A stretch of 64,000 nt of DNA from Mycobacterium kiyosense (GCA_021654635.1 AP025179.1:2852001-2916000); one strand, 5' to 3'; numbered from the stretch's first letter, positions 9,056 through 18,146 are shown. Numbers and translations: made by a program. Notes: generated by a model not told the origin, from the sequence alone.

Positions 9056-9407
9056 ACGCCCGTCATGTGCATGCTTCTCAGTATGGGGCCAGGGCCCACA
9101 AAAGCGCCGCTAGGCTGCGTGCCGTTGGTATCCGACAGCGACTACCCAGATTGTGGTGCACGGTTTCCGACCTGTCCGTGGACGAGCGTTTAGGGGACGG
9201 CCGTCGGCGTCTCGGTCTCGCAGTGCCGACGATTTCCGCGAGCGCACACGAATAGCGCAGCGCTGCATAGCAATTCATCACAGTGACAATTCAGAGCGGA
9301 TGACGGGCCCGGGGCGCCATCGCGGAGCGATAAATGGATATACCTCACGGATGGGCTCCGGGTACTCATCCGGCGGAGCCGTCCATGGCACCGGTGTCGG
9401 TGCCCAT
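9056..9407. other. intergenic stretch between GAF-ANTAR and macro-domain genes
   Basis: About 350 bases that must hold the divergent promoters of the GAF-ANTAR set and the macro-domain gene. Open frames here read through but lack codon bias or any recognisable domain. No tRNA, clear terminator or repeat was seen. A candidate ANTAR dual-hairpin target was not identified by eye. Confidence 0.4.
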
Positions 9408-10376
9408 ATGCATACTGGCTGCGTGCTGACAATCACCGCGGTGCGTGGCGACATCACCCAGCAAGAGGTCGACGCCGTTGTCAATCCCGCGAACTCTGGC
9501 ATGCGCGGGGGTGGCGGCGCGGATGGCGCGATTCATCGCGCAGGAGGCCCCGCAATCCTGCGCGACTGCATCGAGCGGTTCCCGAACGGACTGGCCACAG
9601 GCGACGCCGGATGGACGACAGCAGGCGACCTACCTGCCCAATGGGTGATCCACACGGTCGGGCCGAACTACAACGCCGGGCAGCGAGACCGGTCGCTGCT
9701 GGAGTCCTGTTACCGGCGGGCCATGGAAGTTGCTGACGAACTCGGTGTTCGAGTCGTCGCCTTTCCGCTCATCAGCACCGGCGCTTACGGCTGGCCACGC
9801 CAAGACGCAATCGCCGCCGCGATCGAAACCATTGCCGCCGTCAACTCTCGCGTCGACGAGGTGCGACTCGTGGCGTTCGACGCCGAGATGCACGAACAGA
9901 TCTCCGCGGAGTTGGTTTCATGGACCCCAATCCGGATCCTGCAAGGCGTACGGGTCCTACATCAGCGCGGCTACCACCGGCTGCGCATCTTGCCGGGAAT
10001 GAGCCCTTCAGGGATGTACTGGCGTGTCGCAATTACACTCAGCGACAATCTGATTGACGACCACGTCATCGACTGGCACACCGCATTGCACTACTCGACG
10101 GGCGGGCTCACAGAATTCGCCGCAGGAGAGGTAACGGTGACGACCAAACCCGAGAGGGTCGCTGATCTCATCTTGAACGAATTGCCCGACGCCGCTCCGA
10201 CCAATGACGACCCCGCATACATCGCCTGGTTCGCCGAGCTCATCCGTACTGTCGAGCAGACGAAGGCATTGCCTGTCGCGTACGCCGACTACTTCGACGC
10301 CGATGGGTGGGAGATCGGCTGGGGCAGTGGCGTCAAGCATCCGCGACCACCCAGGCCGCCGGCTCATAGCTTCTAA
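9408..10376 (+). CDS. macro-domain protein (ADP-ribose / O-acetyl-ADP-ribose hydrolase-like) with extra C-terminal domain
   Basis: Residues 6-165 form a macro domain: LTITAVRGDITQQEVDAVVNPAN (seen in parts), GGGGADGAIHRAGG, then ISTGAYGWP, the ADP-ribose phosphate loop. Macro domains bind or remove ADP-ribose from proteins or O-acetyl-ADP-ribose. A further 150 residues or so follow, which I do not recognise: VLHQRGYHRLRILPGMSPSG, then a hydrophilic segment ending WEIGWGSG. That makes 322 residues, twice the size of a lone macro domain. The ATG 9408 and GTG 9423 are both possible starts. It lies at the left side of the accessory island. Confidence 0.82.
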   Translation: MHTGCVLTITAVRGDITQQEVDAVVNPANSGMRGGGGADGAIHRAGGPAILRDCIERFPNGLATGDAGWTTAGDLPAQWVIHTVGPNYNAGQRDRSLLESCYRRAMEVADELGVRVVAFPLISTGAYGWPRQDAIAAAIETIAAVNSRVDEVRLVAFDAEMHEQISAELVSWTPIRILQGVRVLHQRGYHRLRILPGMSPSGMYWRVAITLSDNLIDDHVIDWHTALHYSTGGLTEFAAGEVTVTTKPERVADLILNELPDAAPTNDDPAYIAWFAELIRTVEQTKALPVAYADYFDADGWEIGWGSGVKHPRPPRPPAHSF

Positions 10377-10579
10377 CCGGCTGGCTAGTTTCACCTGCTG
10401 CCGAAAGGGCGCGACGGGCCGAGAGTCACCGCTTTGCGAGAAGACGCCGCCGGGGCACGCGGTGTCGTTAATACGTCACTGTGACGAAAAATTGGGCGGT
10501 GGCACGGAAGTGGACAAGTGCACCCGCGAACGAGCGCGGTTGGCGGGACTTGGACGAATGGCGCATCACGCCAGCCTTC

Positions 10580-10630
10580 GGGGGGCGCCACGAGATGACA
10601 TATGTGGGGGGCGCCACGAGATGACATATG
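10580..10630. repeat. 25-bp perfect direct repeat, two copies one base apart
   Basis: Copies at 10580-10604 and 10606-10630 are identical. Each begins with a G run followed by GCGCCACGAGATGACATATG. Such adjacent iterons could be a protein-binding array or the product of slippage. They lie 415 bases upstream of the recombinase gene. Confidence 0.85.
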
Positions 10631-10993
10631 CCGTGGGCGGTTAGAACTCGTGACGCCGGAAGGGCGAACTAGTTGAAGAAGGCGGAGATTCATCCGCAAA
10701 GCGACGCTTGGAAGTAAGTCGACAAGCTCTATGCGCCACAACGCCATTCCCAGTGAGTGCCGATAAGCGACATTATGTCAGGTTAACGTCGCCGTTTTCA
10801 TCTGATGAATCATCCCCGCCTGGAGCTTGTTGGTCCCGGACGTCCGGGGCTGTTTCGCCATAACTGTTGCTTCGCAGCGTCTTTGATCTGTCGGGTTGGT
10901 TAGTTCCCGATGGCGCTGGCAGACGGCCGGCTCGACACGATGCGACGAGTGCCCTGCAGTTGATGGATCTACCTGGACCGATGTGGTAATGAT

Positions 10994-11024
10994 TCATTAG
11001 ATGATTCATTGAATCATCTAATGA
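10994..11024. promoter_or_regulatory. 15-bp palindrome, candidate operator of the recombinase operon
   Basis: TCATTAGATGATTCA (10994-11008) and TGAATCATCTAATGA (11010-11024) are perfect reverse complements around one central T. The element is AT-rich in a GC-rich region and ends 9 bases before the GGGAGG ribosome site of the recombinase gene. A partial extra half-site, AATGATTCATT, overlaps its left side. The downstream HTH protein is the obvious candidate binder (inference). Confidence 0.7.
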
Positions 11025-11043
11025 GACCAGCTGGGAGGCCGAA

Positions 11044-12150
11044 TTGCCAGTCGATAAGAGCGGTCGCGTGTTCCTGGTTGGCTCGGTACCGCTGCTGCAT
11101 CCTGAGGTCCAAACGGTCGAAGAAATGCTCGAGGGATGGCGGAACCAGCAACTGTGTCGCAACCTCGATCACGACACGATCGACGGCCGTATCGGTCTGG
11201 TTCGCCGGTTCATCGGTCACACCAATGAGTTCCCCTGGTCGTGGACACCGGCCATCGTGGAAGAGTTCTTCGCCGATCTGCGCGGCATCAAGGGCCGGCG
11301 CCAGTCCACCATCCGTGGGTACCAGAACGGCCTTCGCCTGTTCTGTTCCTACATCGCTGACCCCGACTACGGCTGGGACCGCGTCTGTGAACAACGATTC
11401 GGCACGCACCCGGCCCAAGTGTTCTTTGCCTGGAATACCGCCATCCACGTTCAGGACAACGAGCAGGATCCCGAAAAGCGACCCTTCACAAAACAGGAGT
11501 TGCAGGACTTTTTCGACCACGCCGACGACCAGGTCACTGTGATCGCCGCCACGAAGAAGAAGGGTTGGTTGCCGGCATACCGGGACGCGGTCATGTTCAA
11601 GGTCGCCTACTCCTATGGCGTCCGGTTTAACGAACTGCGGCACCTGCAGACCGTCGACTTCTCCCGAAACCCGCACGCGCCGGAGTTCGGTCGCTACGGC
11701 GTGGTTAAGGTCCGCTACGGCAAGGCCAAGAAAGGCTCCCCACCCAAACGCCGCACCGTGTTGACAGTGTTCGACTGGACACCGGAGATCATCGCCGACT
11801 GGCTCACTCACGGCCAGCCGTACCTCGACGACGGCATTGATCTGTTCCCCAGCGAGCGTGGCGCCCTGGTCGCCGAACGCACCCTGCTGCGCCGATTCCG
11901 CCGGTACTGCAACGACCTCGAGCTCTCCGCCGGGCTGGATCTGCACTCCTTCCGACGGTCCTACATCACCCACCTCATAGAAGACGGCTGGGACGCCAAG
12001 TTCGTCCAAGACCAGGCCGGCCACGATTACGCCAGCACCACCTCGCTCTACACCGGCGTCTCCAGCGACTTTCGCACCCGGACCCTACGAAGGGTGCTCG
12101 ACCGAACCATCAAGGACGCCCTGTCTTTCGGTGAGGAGGAGACATCGTGA
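11044..12150 (+). CDS. tyrosine recombinase / integrase
   Basis: A 368-residue phage-integrase-type tyrosine recombinase. Residues about 20-110 are the SAM-like core-binding domain (EEMLEGWRNQQLCRNLDHDT). The catalytic domain shows the first Arg in YSYGVRFNELRHL, a Lys-rich beta hairpin, HSFRRSYITHLIEDG (HxxR), AGHDYASTTSLYTGV (second His and Tyr nucleophile). All catalytic residues are visible, so it should be active. The TTG start at 11044 follows GGGAGG by five bases. It heads a run in which each gene overlaps or nearly touches the next, and mediates integration or excision of the mobile segment (inference). Confidence 0.9.
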   Translation: MPVDKSGRVFLVGSVPLLHPEVQTVEEMLEGWRNQQLCRNLDHDTIDGRIGLVRRFIGHTNEFPWSWTPAIVEEFFADLRGIKGRRQSTIRGYQNGLRLFCSYIADPDYGWDRVCEQRFGTHPAQVFFAWNTAIHVQDNEQDPEKRPFTKQELQDFFDHADDQVTVIAATKKKGWLPAYRDAVMFKVAYSYGVRFNELRHLQTVDFSRNPHAPEFGRYGVVKVRYGKAKKGSPPKRRTVLTVFDWTPEIIADWLTHGQPYLDDGIDLFPSERGALVAERTLLRRFRRYCNDLELSAGLDLHSFRRSYITHLIEDGWDAKFVQDQAGHDYASTTSLYTGVSSDFRTRTLRRVLDRTIKDALSFGEEETS

Positions 12151-12512
12151 AACGCGAAGTCGACTACACCTGGCGCCTGGCCGAGCTAATGGCCGCGCAC
12201 GGCATGCACAACAGCACCGACCTCATCCCCCGACTGGCCGAGCGTGGAGTGCAACTGTCCCGCCCGCAGGTCTACCGCATCGTGCACCAACGCCCCGAAC
12301 GCGTCGCCCTGCAGCTCATGGCAGCACTATGCGACATCCTGGGCTGCGGCGTCGAAGATCTTGTGACCGTAACCGCCACCGACGTCCGCAAGAAGAAGAC
12401 CGCCTCCGGCACCGTTGCGCCACCCAACGTCGTCGAACTCAACAAGTCAGTCCGCCCGCGGCGAGCACGTGTGGTCACCGATGACAAATTGATGCCACCC
12501 CTCGATCTGTAA
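12147..12512 (+). CDS. XRE-like helix-turn-helix regulator
   Basis: A 121-residue protein with an N-terminal HTH of the Cro/CI (XRE) class: WRLAELMAAHGMHNSTDLIP, LSRPQVYRIVHQRPERV and LMAALCDILGCGVEDLV give helix 2, recognition helix and the trailing helix. A basic tail follows (VRKKK, RPRRARVV). Its GTG start overlaps the recombinase stop by GTGA. It may repress the operon at the upstream palindrome or act as a recombination directionality factor; both are inferences from position. Confidence 0.85.
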   Translation: MKREVDYTWRLAELMAAHGMHNSTDLIPRLAERGVQLSRPQVYRIVHQRPERVALQLMAALCDILGCGVEDLVTVTATDVRKKKTASGTVAPPNVVELNKSVRPRRARVVTDDKLMPPLDL

Positions 12513-12529
12513 GCCGCGGCCGACCACGT

Positions 12530-14011
12530 GTGACTAACGGGGCCGTCGAATGCAGCCGCTGCCACCGCATGGCCAACAGACTGCGGGTCTACTGGCCGGG
12601 CGATCAGCTGTGCAACAGCTGCTTCTACACGGCCATGCGCACCCACGGGCTCTGCCCGACCTGCGGACACGACGGCGTCCTGCCCGGCCGCCGAAACCGC
12701 GCCGACCCACGCCCCGTATGCATGACCTGCGCCGGTATCCCCGGCAACTTCACCTGCACAATCTGCCAATGCGAAGGCGAGATGTACCGCCGCGGCCAAT
12801 GCGCCCGCTGCGCCCTACGCGACGACCTCTGCAAGATTCTTCTCCACCATCCCGCCGACCTCACTGCCATGCAGACTTTGATCGAAGTGCTCTGCGGCGT
12901 CGACCGGCCGGAACGTATCCTGACCTGGAAACGCAACATCGAGGTACTGCAGCTGCTTGGCGGAATCACCTCCGGCGCAATACCACTCACCCACGACGGC
13001 CTCACGGCGGCGGGTCGCGGTAAACACGTCAGCCACCTGCGGTCAATCCTGGAACACCACGGGCTGCTCCCGCCACGCGACGAGCACCTCGCACGGTTCG
13101 AACTGTGGCTGGCCGCAAAACTCGATGCCATCGACTCCCCCACAGTTCGCACCCCGGTCGAGCAGTTCGCGAGCTGGCACCACCTACGCCGCCTTCGCAG
13201 TGAATCCAAACCCGGCCAATCATCCGACGGCCCAAAGCGATCGGCGAAACAAGAGATCACCGAAACCATCAGATTCCTCACCTGGCTTGAACACACTCAC
13301 CAGCGCACCATCGCCGACTGCACGCAACAAGACGTCGATGAGTACCTCACCTCAGGCCCGACCACCCGTCACCTGATCCGAACATTCTTCATCTGGGCCA
13401 AAAAGAGCAAGCTCAACGTCGCCGTGCTGATCGGATTCAGAGAGGCGAAAACCGCCCCGACGATCACCCATGACCAACGCCTCGCCTGGCTCAAAGAACT
13501 GCTCACTGGCGACTCCGAAACCCTGCCCTACCGTATTGCCGGCATCCTGCTGCTGCTCTACGCCCAGCCACTAACCAAGATCGCCGCCCTACAGTCGACG
13601 GCCATCTCCTACGCCGACGGAGAGACCCGAATTGCGCTCGGGAAGGAGCCGATATCGGTTCCCGAACCCTTCGCCTCTCAGCTCAACTATCACCGCTACA
13701 ACCGACCGAACCTCCGGACAGCCGGTGGCGCGATCGGCACGCCCTGGCTGTTCCCCAGCAGCCGACCCGGACGGCATATTGACCCGCAGGCCATCATGCA
13801 ACGCCTGCGGGCGCTAGGCGTCAACATGCTCGGATCACGCAACACCGCTCTCCAAGGAACTGTCTCCGAGATCCCCGCTCCCCTGGTCGCCGAAATGTTC
13901 GGATACAGCGACCAAGTCACTCAACGCCACGCTGCGCTCGCGGGAACGACCTGGGCCAACTACGCGACTGCACGGAACGTGGCGAATTCGAAGAAGGAAG
14001 CGGATTGGTGA
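12530..14011 (+). CDS. zinc-finger recombinase-like protein
   Basis: A 493-residue protein. The N-terminal 100 residues or so hold repeated Cys pairs (CSRCHRM, CNSC, CPTCGHDG, CMTCAG, CTICQCEGE, CARC), that is, three or four zinc ribbons. The remainder is a helical region resembling the core-binding and catalytic parts of tyrosine recombinases (ILLLLYAQPLTKIAALQ and, near the end, LVAEMFGYSDQVTQRHAALAG where a catalytic H-x-Y box would be). The canonical HxxR is not evident, so it may be a catalytically dead or divergent partner. The GTG 12530 start lies 17 bases after the HTH gene. With its two neighbours it resembles recombinase-trio elements. Confidence 0.7.
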   Translation: MTNGAVECSRCHRMANRLRVYWPGDQLCNSCFYTAMRTHGLCPTCGHDGVLPGRRNRADPRPVCMTCAGIPGNFTCTICQCEGEMYRRGQCARCALRDDLCKILLHHPADLTAMQTLIEVLCGVDRPERILTWKRNIEVLQLLGGITSGAIPLTHDGLTAAGRGKHVSHLRSILEHHGLLPPRDEHLARFELWLAAKLDAIDSPTVRTPVEQFASWHHLRRLRSESKPGQSSDGPKRSAKQEITETIRFLTWLEHTHQRTIADCTQQDVDEYLTSGPTTRHLIRTFFIWAKKSKLNVAVLIGFREAKTAPTITHDQRLAWLKELLTGDSETLPYRIAGILLLLYAQPLTKIAALQSTAISYADGETRIALGKEPISVPEPFASQLNYHRYNRPNLRTAGGAIGTPWLFPSSRPGRHIDPQAIMQRLRALGVNMLGSRNTALQGTVSEIPAPLVAEMFGYSDQVTQRHAALAGTTWANYATARNVANSKKEADW

Positions 14012-14931
14012 ATCTCCCTGAGCATGAGGAGCGATACATCCGGGACTACGTCAACAGCCAATCGCCCGACGATGATCAGGCTGGGTTGGTCCAAAAGATT
14101 GGATCGCGACGCGTCCTGGGCCGTACCCACGAAACCTACGATGTGCATTGCACATCCACGCGCTGGTGGGTGATCAGCAACCCCACTAATCTCTACCTAC
14201 AGACGGACTTCCCGCAGGCCGAACAAGCATTGATATTTCACATCGGCCTCGGTGCAATGATCGCCGAACGGAGTCGGTCGGAAATCGACAGCGAGGACGA
14301 AGTCCACGTCTCCACGTCGTGGCGTCGCTACCGTCAGGCAGTTCTGGCGATGAACGAAGCGACCGAAGCCGAGGACTACCAAGCCGTCGGAATCAAGTGC
14401 CGAGACGCGCTCATCGCTATGGCGAAAGGACAGGTTGACGCGGAATGGTTAGGCGGGTCGCCGAGGCCACCTAAAGCCGCGGACTTCAAAAGCTTGGGCA
14501 ATATCTATGCAGACCGTCTCGCCGACGGGCGCATGCGGTCTTATGTAAAAGCCCTCTCGGAAAAGACTTGGGATCTGACGGTCTGGCTCCAACATTTCAG
14601 CAATGCAACCGAATTCGACGCAGACATCGTCCTCGGCGCTACGGCGCATCTGCTCAGCACATTCGGTAAATTGATTCGCCGAACCGAATCCGACGAACCC
14701 GAGCGATGTCCTCGATGCGAGTCCTACAAACTTGCTGAGGACATCGAACCCGATGACTCTGGCGAAGGATTTTACGAGTCCATCGTCTGCAGCGCGTGCG
14801 ACTGGCGATCAGAGCCCACCTACACCTCATGGGCTGAACACCTCAAAGACGCTGACATCGAAGGATACTTATCCGGGCCGGGCTCGGTCTGTGCGACCGG
14901 TTGCACCATGACCACAACGATGACGAAGTGA
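14008..14931 (+). CDS. zinc-ribbon protein of unknown function in the mobility/defence operon
   Basis: A 307-residue protein I cannot name. The central part is helical (AVLAMNEATEAEDYQAVGIK, then CRDALIAMAKGQV), a pattern like HEPN-type helical bundles, though no RX4-6H catalytic motif is obvious. The C-terminus has a four-Cys ribbon: CPRCESYK about residue 233 and CSACDWRSEP about residue 258. GTG 14008 overlaps the preceding stop by GTGA, so it is coupled to the recombinase genes. The Qat operon starts 14 bases downstream. Possible roles are a mobility accessory or an additional defence component. Confidence 0.6.
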   Translation: MNLPEHEERYIRDYVNSQSPDDDQAGLVQKIGSRRVLGRTHETYDVHCTSTRWWVISNPTNLYLQTDFPQAEQALIFHIGLGAMIAERSRSEIDSEDEVHVSTSWRRYRQAVLAMNEATEAEDYQAVGIKCRDALIAMAKGQVDAEWLGGSPRPPKAADFKSLGNIYADRLADGRMRSYVKALSEKTWDLTVWLQHFSNATEFDADIVLGATAHLLSTFGKLIRRTESDEPERCPRCESYKLAEDIEPDDSGEGFYESIVCSACDWRSEPTYTSWAEHLKDADIEGYLSGPGSVCATGCTMTTTMTK

Positions 14932-14945
14932 TAGCGAGGCAGGCA

Positions 14946-16703
14946 ATGGCGGCGACACCCCCACAGATCCGGCTCTGGGACGACAACCCCAGCACCTTGG
15001 ACCTCCTCGGGTTTGACGCCGTGGTCGAGCCAATCGTTGCCGCGGTCCGCGAACGCAACATCCATCCGCTTACGCTGTCGGTGCAGAGCCCGTGGGGCGG
15101 CGGGAAGTCCACGATCCTGAAGCTCATCGAGGCCGAATTCAAGGACGACGACACCTGCTTCGTCGTCTCCACCAACCCGTGGGCCTACGACGACCAGGTG
15201 GACGTCAAGGGCACGCTGATCTCTGAGATTCTGCATGGCATCGAGAGTCAGATCCCCGATCCAAGTATCAAGGCCAAGGTCGCTGAGAAGGCGAAGGAGC
15301 TGCTCGGACGCATCAGCTGGAGCCGCGCTGCGGTCGCTATCGCCAAGGGAGCACTGACATTCCAGGTCGATCCGAAGCAGATCGCTGAGATCTTCCAGCC
15401 CAAGGACCCGATTGGGGGGCCGGACTCGATGGCGGGCTTCAACGACGCCTATAAGGAACTGCTCGCGCTGATCCCGAACGTCGAGCGCGTGGTCATCCTA
15501 GTCGACGACCTCGATCGCTGCCTACCAGATGCAGTGACGGCAACGCTGGAGGCCATCAAGCTCTTCCTCTCAACTGAGAAGATGGTGTTCGTCTTGGCAG
15601 CGGATCAGGACATGGTTCGAGACGCCATTTCAGTCAGCCTGGATGGTGCTCGACGCGGCGACATCTTTGCCAAGCGCTATCTGGAGAAGATCGTTCAGCT
15701 TCCGATCGCGCTGCCGCGCCTGTCCGCCACCGACGCAGAGGCATACATCGGCCTCTTGATCGCCGGCCGCTCGATGAAGGAGACGGACCTGCGTGTCCTA
15801 GCTGCGCACGTTCGTGCGCGACGGAACGCCCATCAGACCCCGCTGCTGCACGACTTCGAAGCACTGGCCGTCAAACCGGCCGAGGACGATCTCGCGCTGG
15901 CGACCCAGCTCGCCGAAGGCTGAAGTGCGGACCGCCGCTCGAATCCCCGCCAGATCAAGCGCTTCCTCAACGCGTTCGGTGTCCGGGAGTCCATCGCTCG
16001 CGCTCGCGGCGTTACGATCCCGCCAGCCGTCATGATCAAGATGCTGCTGCTGGAAGAACTCCACCGCACGTCCTTTAACACCTTGGCGGCCGCGAATGTC
16101 CAAGAGCGCAAGACGATGGTGGCCCGATGGGAGGCATGGTCGAACCCATCAGGTGAGGAGGGCGAGGACGCGACCCTTCCAGAGGGGATCGACGAATCGA
16201 CAAAGGAGTGGGCCGCCGCCCCCCCTTCTCTCAGCAGCGAGAACCTTGATCCCTATCTCACACTCGCCGCGAGCTTGATCAACGTCAGCATGGGTGCTCA
16301 AGTCTCCGATGAGGTGCTCGCGCACATCAACGACTTGCTGGGTGCGAGTGAAGCTGCACGGAACGTGGCCGCCGACTCCCTGAGCGAGCGCGGCGAAGAC
16401 GAACAGCTGGCAGCCCTGGATGTTCTGTTCGCGACGACCAAGCGTATGGAGGACGGCGAAGCGGTGATCCGCGGCGCCGTGCTCTGGGTGGGGAAGACTC
16501 CCGCACTGGAGCAAGCAGCAGCAGCCGGAGTCGAGGCCCACTGCTGGGGAGTACGTCTGACCCCAGGAGCCGTCGTCGAACTCGCGACCAGCGGACGACC
16601 CGCGCTCATTGGGCTGGTGCGACGCGCGGCTCAGGACACCTCGCTGCACCCTTCCACTCAGGCGGCGGCATGCGAGGAACTGGAACAGCTCGATGGGAAC
16701 TAG
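14946..16703 (+). pseudogene. qatA: qatA: KAP-family P-loop NTPase, interrupted by an in-frame TGA
   Basis: KAP NTPase of the QatABCD antiphage system. Walker A SPWGGGKST lies at residues 48-56, Walker B VVILVDDLDRC at about 182-192, and a sensor region follows (FVLAADQDMVRDAI). An in-frame TGA at 15921-15923 ends the first part after 325 residues. The same frame then resumes with RRSNPRQIKRFLNAFG, the conserved KAP box, and runs to 16703. Read through, the protein would be 585 residues. No base has to be added or removed, so this is a nonsense change, not a frameshift. Residues 326 onward could be made separately from ATG 16032. Confidence 0.85.
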
Positions 16704-17559
16704 CGGCGCTTACGGCGGTAGCAACTCCGCCGAATGGAACGACTTCCGGGAAGCGTGGTCAGACCTCGGCTCAGGGAGCACCGAGACCAGCACCGGCGAT
16801 CCAGACCCAGCCCAATCTCCCGATTATCTCTATGAGCCGACGCAATCGGCGTCCGACCTCGACCGCGTCGGTCAAGCACTCATCGACGCCCTCTGGCGCG
16901 ACGACCCGGCCACCAGAGGAAAAGCCGTCCCGACCATTCCCCGCCCCCGTATCCCCGGCCGCCGCGGAGCCGGCGCAGAAGGAGCAGGCGGAGCGGGAGC
17001 CGGCCAAGGCTCCGCAGGGGCTGGCCGGTCTGGGAGCAGGTCCACTCGCCAGATAATCGGAGGAGCCGCACGCGGCGGCGCGACGATCGGAGCGGCGTAC
17101 GCCCTGCGGGACCGCGATGCCCAGAGGCTGTCCGACTACGGCCTCAGTCTCGCCGAGTTCGACTCCTTCAGCCCACGCGCTCGGATCAGCAGGCTGGTCA
17201 CTCTCATGATCGGAGACGACGGGCACCCCGACGACCGAGCCATTCGCCAAGCAGCTACGGAACAGGTCAAGAAGATCGTCGCAACCGAGGGCGAACCTCC
17301 AACCGCGACCGAAGCAATCAAGGGCTTCGTCAGCGCCTATATCTTCCAACTCGGGCTCGTCGAACTCCAAGACCAGATCACCAACGGAACGCTCGACGGT
17401 AACGAGGCGGTCGTGCGCGAGCGCATGCTGCGAGGCTGGATCGACGCGAAGGTTCGTGGCCTCGACATCGACGCCAGCCCCGCACTCTCAGCGAACGCCC
17501 TACATCAGGCGGCTGCAGATCTTGCCCAACGAGCAGTTCGCGTCCTGAGGGCGAGGTAG
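16693..17559 (+). CDS. qatB: QatB, partner protein of the Qat defence system
   Basis: A 288-residue protein encoded between the KAP NTPase and the QueC-like gene, the position of QatB. The N-terminus MGTSGAYGGS puts Gly at position 2. A Gly/Ala-rich linker occupies about residues 89-117. The C-terminal half is helical (LSDYGLSLAEFDSF, ATEAIKGFVSAYIFQLGLVE, EAVVRERMLRGWIDAK). ATG 16693 overlaps the end of qatA by 11 bases. The open frame starts further upstream but that part lies inside qatA. The biochemical role of QatB is not established from this sequence. The gene itself appears intact. Confidence 0.8.
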   Translation: MGTSGAYGGSNSAEWNDFREAWSDLGSGSTETSTGDPDPAQSPDYLYEPTQSASDLDRVGQALIDALWRDDPATRGKAVPTIPRPRIPGRRGAGAEGAGGAGAGQGSAGAGRSGSRSTRQIIGGAARGGATIGAAYALRDRDAQRLSDYGLSLAEFDSFSPRARISRLVTLMIGDDGHPDDRAIRQAATEQVKKIVATEGEPPTATEAIKGFVSAYIFQLGLVELQDQITNGTLDGNEAVVRERMLRGWIDAKVRGLDIDASPALSANALHQAAADLAQRAVRVLRAR

Positions 17560-17564
17560 ACGAC

Positions 17565-18146
17565 ATGCCGCTATCGCATTTCCACCTATCTGGCGAAGAC
17601 TCCACGAACGAAAGCCCGGCGGATCATCACCGTCTGCGGTGGCCCACCGCGGCCGGCGAAACCGACACCGTCAAGAGTGCCGTCGGGTGGTCGCTGCCCT
17701 CACTGGGCCCAGTCCCGACGCAGGCCATCGATCTGGTTCGCATCGCTGGTGGTGCATACCTCGTCGACCGGCTCTCCGGCAGGCCGAGCGCATTCACCCG
17801 ACGACTTCACCTCACTGTCGAGGTCACGGATCCCACGCCATGGGAAAGGCGAAGCGATCACCCAACTCGCCCAGCTGCTGTTCTGGCTCACCGGTGACAC
17901 CTGGGAGCTCGAGCTAACCCAGGACCCCATCACCCCCGAGGATTCGGCCGCCCAAACCTCTGAAGGACTGGAGGCTATCGCACTGCTCAGCGGAGGACTT
18001 GACTCCTATCTTGGCGCACTGCACCTACTCTCCACTCTGAGGCGAGCCGCCGCTATTCGTCGGCCACTACGACACCGCCACCGCCGTCCGTCGTGCCCAG
18101 AACACCGTCCGCAAATGGCTCCAGGAGGCCTTCTCCCCCGTGGCTA
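17565..18146 (+). pseudogene. qatC: qatC 5' part: QueC-like PP-loop protein, two frameshifts then IS insertion
   Basis: QatC resembles 7-cyano-7-deazaguanine synthase (QueC). The start ATG 17565 lies five bases after qatB. Reading begins in one frame (HLTVEVTDPTPW). It moves at the AAA run 17845-17847 to a second frame holding QLAQLLFWLTGDTWEL and the ATP-pyrophosphatase loop ALLSGGLDSYLGA. Near 18040 it moves to a third frame reading GEPPLFVGHYDTATAVRRAQ up to PVA. Each shift is repaired by removing one A. The coding sequence then stops at the left end of the IS21-family element at 18147. The 3' part resumes at 20845. Confidence 0.85.

Larger units (their letters stand above)
10377..11043. 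other. long intergenic region upstream of the recombinase genes
   Basis: No convincing gene. It contains a 25-bp direct repeat pair (10580-10630) and, just before the recombinase, a 15-bp inverted repeat (10994-11024). A weaker related motif, TGATGAATCATC, occurs at 10803-10814. Minus-strand open frames here lack a plausible start and any domain. It is a likely location for a left boundary of the mobile segment, but no attachment core was identified. Confidence 0.45.

Noticed and set aside
10773..11162. Minus-strand frame across the palindrome and recombinase start
   Set aside because: Composition and start are unconvincing, and it is antisense to a clear tyrosine recombinase.
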